From: Bacteroidales bacterium UBA2030
GTDB taxonomy: Bacteria; Bacteroidota; Bacteroidia; Bacteroidales; TTA-H9
DNA: 17,721 bases
NCBI GenBank assembly: GCA_002332755.1
Contig: DDBO01000169.1
Coordinates: forward strand, 1-17,721
Reading direction: 5' to 3'
Under the pieces are notes generated by a model, which searched no databases, was not told the DNA's origin, and saw only the letters and a list, made by a program, of their open reading frames with translations. The translations under genes were made by a program, and so were the position numbers. Each line of letters starts with the position of its first letter. Within the stretch, counting starts at the first letter, position 1. Positions 16,599 through 17,721 of the stretch are shown piece after piece.

Positions 16599-17600
16599 AT
16601 GATCAGGAAAAGCTTTATTATTGGCTTTACGCTGGCGCTAAGTATGTTATTTACAAATACTTATGGCCAAGACCCTGCCTTCTCGCAGTTTTACGCTAAT
16701 CCCTTATATTTAAATCCGGCGCTCACGGGGAGTGCGTTTTTACCCAGATTAACCCTCAACTACAGGAATCAATGGCCGAGCATGCCGGCTCATTTTGTTA
16801 CATACAATGCTGCCTACGATCAGCATGTATCGCAAATCAACAGCAGTTTCGGGATACTTTTCAATACCGACCGTGCGGGAGACGGAATGATTACCACCAC
16901 TACGGTAAGCGGGCTATATTCCTATAATCTGCAAGTATCCAGAAATACATTTGTCAATGCGGGGTTACAGGCCACCTATTATCAAAGACGCCTTGATTTT
17001 TACAACCTTGTATTTGATGATATGCTGCACCCGGTTTATGGTCAAATCTATCCTACGGCTGAACGTCCCCCTGAAAACTTAAGCGTCAGTTTTATGGATT
17101 TTAGCACAGGTTTGACCGTTGCCCACAAGGATATTTTGTACGGAGGATTTGCCGTTCACCACCTTACCCAGCCTTACGATGGGTGGTACAACGACAACAG
17201 CACCTTATTAAACCGGAAATGGACCTTACACGCCGGGGCTGTCATCGACCTTGAACCCCGCTCGCGCGGCCGTCGCAGCTTAGAAGCCATGACGCTTTCG
17301 CCCAACATTCTTTACCAACAGCAAATGAATTTCAAACAACTTAATCTGGGTCTTTATCTCAATAAATATCCTTTTGTAGTAGGAACCTGGTTCCGACACA
17401 ATTTTGAAAACCCTGATGCGTTTATCTTTTTGCTGGGATTTCAGCAAAGTTCTTTCAGGCTGGGCTACAGCTACGATGTCACTGTCTCGAAACTAAAAAA
17501 TGTTACAGGAGGAGCCCACGAAATTTCTTTCTCTTTCCTGTTTAACAACCCTGAACAAAGTCGGAAAAAGAATCAAGCTATTCCCTGTCCGAGTTTTTAA
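16599..17600 (+). CDS. porP: Type IX secretion outer-membrane protein, PorP/SprF family
   Basis: This is a 333-residue outer-membrane beta-barrel of the PorP/SprF family. In T9SS, PorP links the GldK/PorK-GldN/PorN periplasmic ring to the outer membrane; SprF relatives help secrete particular adhesins. The signal peptide (about 1-23, ending NTYG-Q) is followed by the family hallmark QDPAFSQFYANPLYLNPALTG (24-44, alignment by eye). Further typical parts are PRLTLNYRNQWP (49-60), ASFG-like hairpins, and a strand-rich C terminus ending in the EISFSFLF segment. The next gene begins 46 bases downstream with a lipoprotein signal, as expected for the porP-porK(gldK)-L-M-N order, which favours the core PorP over an accessory SprF. 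Many Bacteroidota carry many SprF-like copies, so the symbol depends on what follows the window. Confidence 0.88.
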   Translation: MIRKSFIIGFTLALSMLFTNTYGQDPAFSQFYANPLYLNPALTGSAFLPRLTLNYRNQWPSMPAHFVTYNAAYDQHVSQINSSFGILFNTDRAGDGMITTTTVSGLYSYNLQVSRNTFVNAGLQATYYQRRLDFYNLVFDDMLHPVYGQIYPTAERPPENLSVSFMDFSTGLTVAHKDILYGGFAVHHLTQPYDGWYNDNSTLLNRKWTLHAGAVIDLEPRSRGRRSLEAMTLSPNILYQQQMNFKQLNLGLYLNKYPFVVGTWFRHNFENPDAFIFLLGFQQSSFRLGYSYDVTVSKLKNVTGGAHEISFSFLFNNPEQSRKKNQAIPCPSF

Positions 17601-17602
17601 TT

Positions 17603-17610
17603 TACATTTG
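17603..17610 (+). promoter_or_regulatory. Candidate -7 box ahead of the downstream lipoprotein gene
   Basis: TACATTTG matches TAnnTTTG exactly and lies 36 bases ahead of the ATG at 17647, just past the porP stop. No TTG is seen at the -33 position. It may give the following gldK-type operon its own transcription start. Confidence 0.38.
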
Positions 17611-17646
17611 CACACAATTTTATCATAAAGCATAATCCACGCAGAG

Positions 17647-17721
17647 ATGATCAAATATTCGAGATTTGCAGCACTGGTGATGCTTGCGGTGATGGCAGTA
17701 AGCATTTCATCATGCAGCCTT
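17647..17721 (+). CDS. Lipoprotein, N-terminal 25 residues only; probable GldK/PorK
   Basis: The frame opens at ATG 17647 and runs off the window end. The visible 25 residues form a lipoprotein signal: basic start (MIKYSR), hydrophobic core (AALVMLAVMAVS), then the lipobox ISSC with C23 as the lipidated residue. The gene directly after porP in T9SS loci is normally gldK/porK, an outer-membrane lipoprotein with a sulfatase-modifying-factor-like fold that forms the periplasmic ring with GldN/PorN. The identity rests on gene order only, because no part of the mature protein is in view. Another lipoprotein is possible, so no symbol is assigned. Confidence 0.7.
   Translation, partial: MIKYSRFAALVMLAVMAVSISSCSL

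Overview
The window reads as a chromosomal segment of a Bacteroidota, most likely a fermentative or anaerobic member of the Bacteroidales/Marinilabiliales group. The evidence is type IX secretion system (T9SS) genes, a Bacteroidota-type short MoaA, several TAnnTTTG promoter -7 boxes, and mostly absent Shine-Dalgarno (SD) sites. I cannot place it to genus. Nothing looks mobile: I see no insertion sequence, phage gene, tRNA, rRNA or CRISPR array, and gene density is high.

Left end (1-1580, + strand): the 3' end of a 3-hydroxyacyl-CoA dehydrogenase, then a complete acetate kinase (ackA) closed by a strong intrinsic terminator. This pair points to acyl-CoA fermentation ending in ATP formation.

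Middle (1667-7202, - strand, reading right to left): moeA, moaA and an uncharacterised 189-residue protein form a tight operon (17-base overlap, then a 5-base gap) that ends in a hairpin terminator. Next comes dnaB, the replicative helicase, with its own promoter-like box right against its start codon. A secreted protein follows with a glutamine-amidotransferase-like look, of a type often labelled 'asparagine synthetase B'.

Right half (7298-17721): a T9SS locus. On the - strand two complete porU-type C25 sortase paralogs lie in tandem with no base between them, followed by porV and a terminator. Diverging from them on the + strand are a porP/sprF gene and the first 25 codons of a lipoprotein that by position is probably gldK/porK. 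T9SS moves cargo with a conserved C-terminal domain across the outer membrane. PorV collects the cargo there, and PorU cuts off the C-terminal domain and attaches the protein to lipopolysaccharide. GldK/PorK with GldN/PorN forms the periplasmic ring.

The most interesting point is the tandem porU pair. Both copies keep the catalytic His and Cys and a C-terminal sorting domain, but their N-terminal ~150 residues have diverged. Other points are the intact but about 60-residue-short MoaA, the secreted amidotransferase-like protein, and an SD site embedded at the porU/porU junction.
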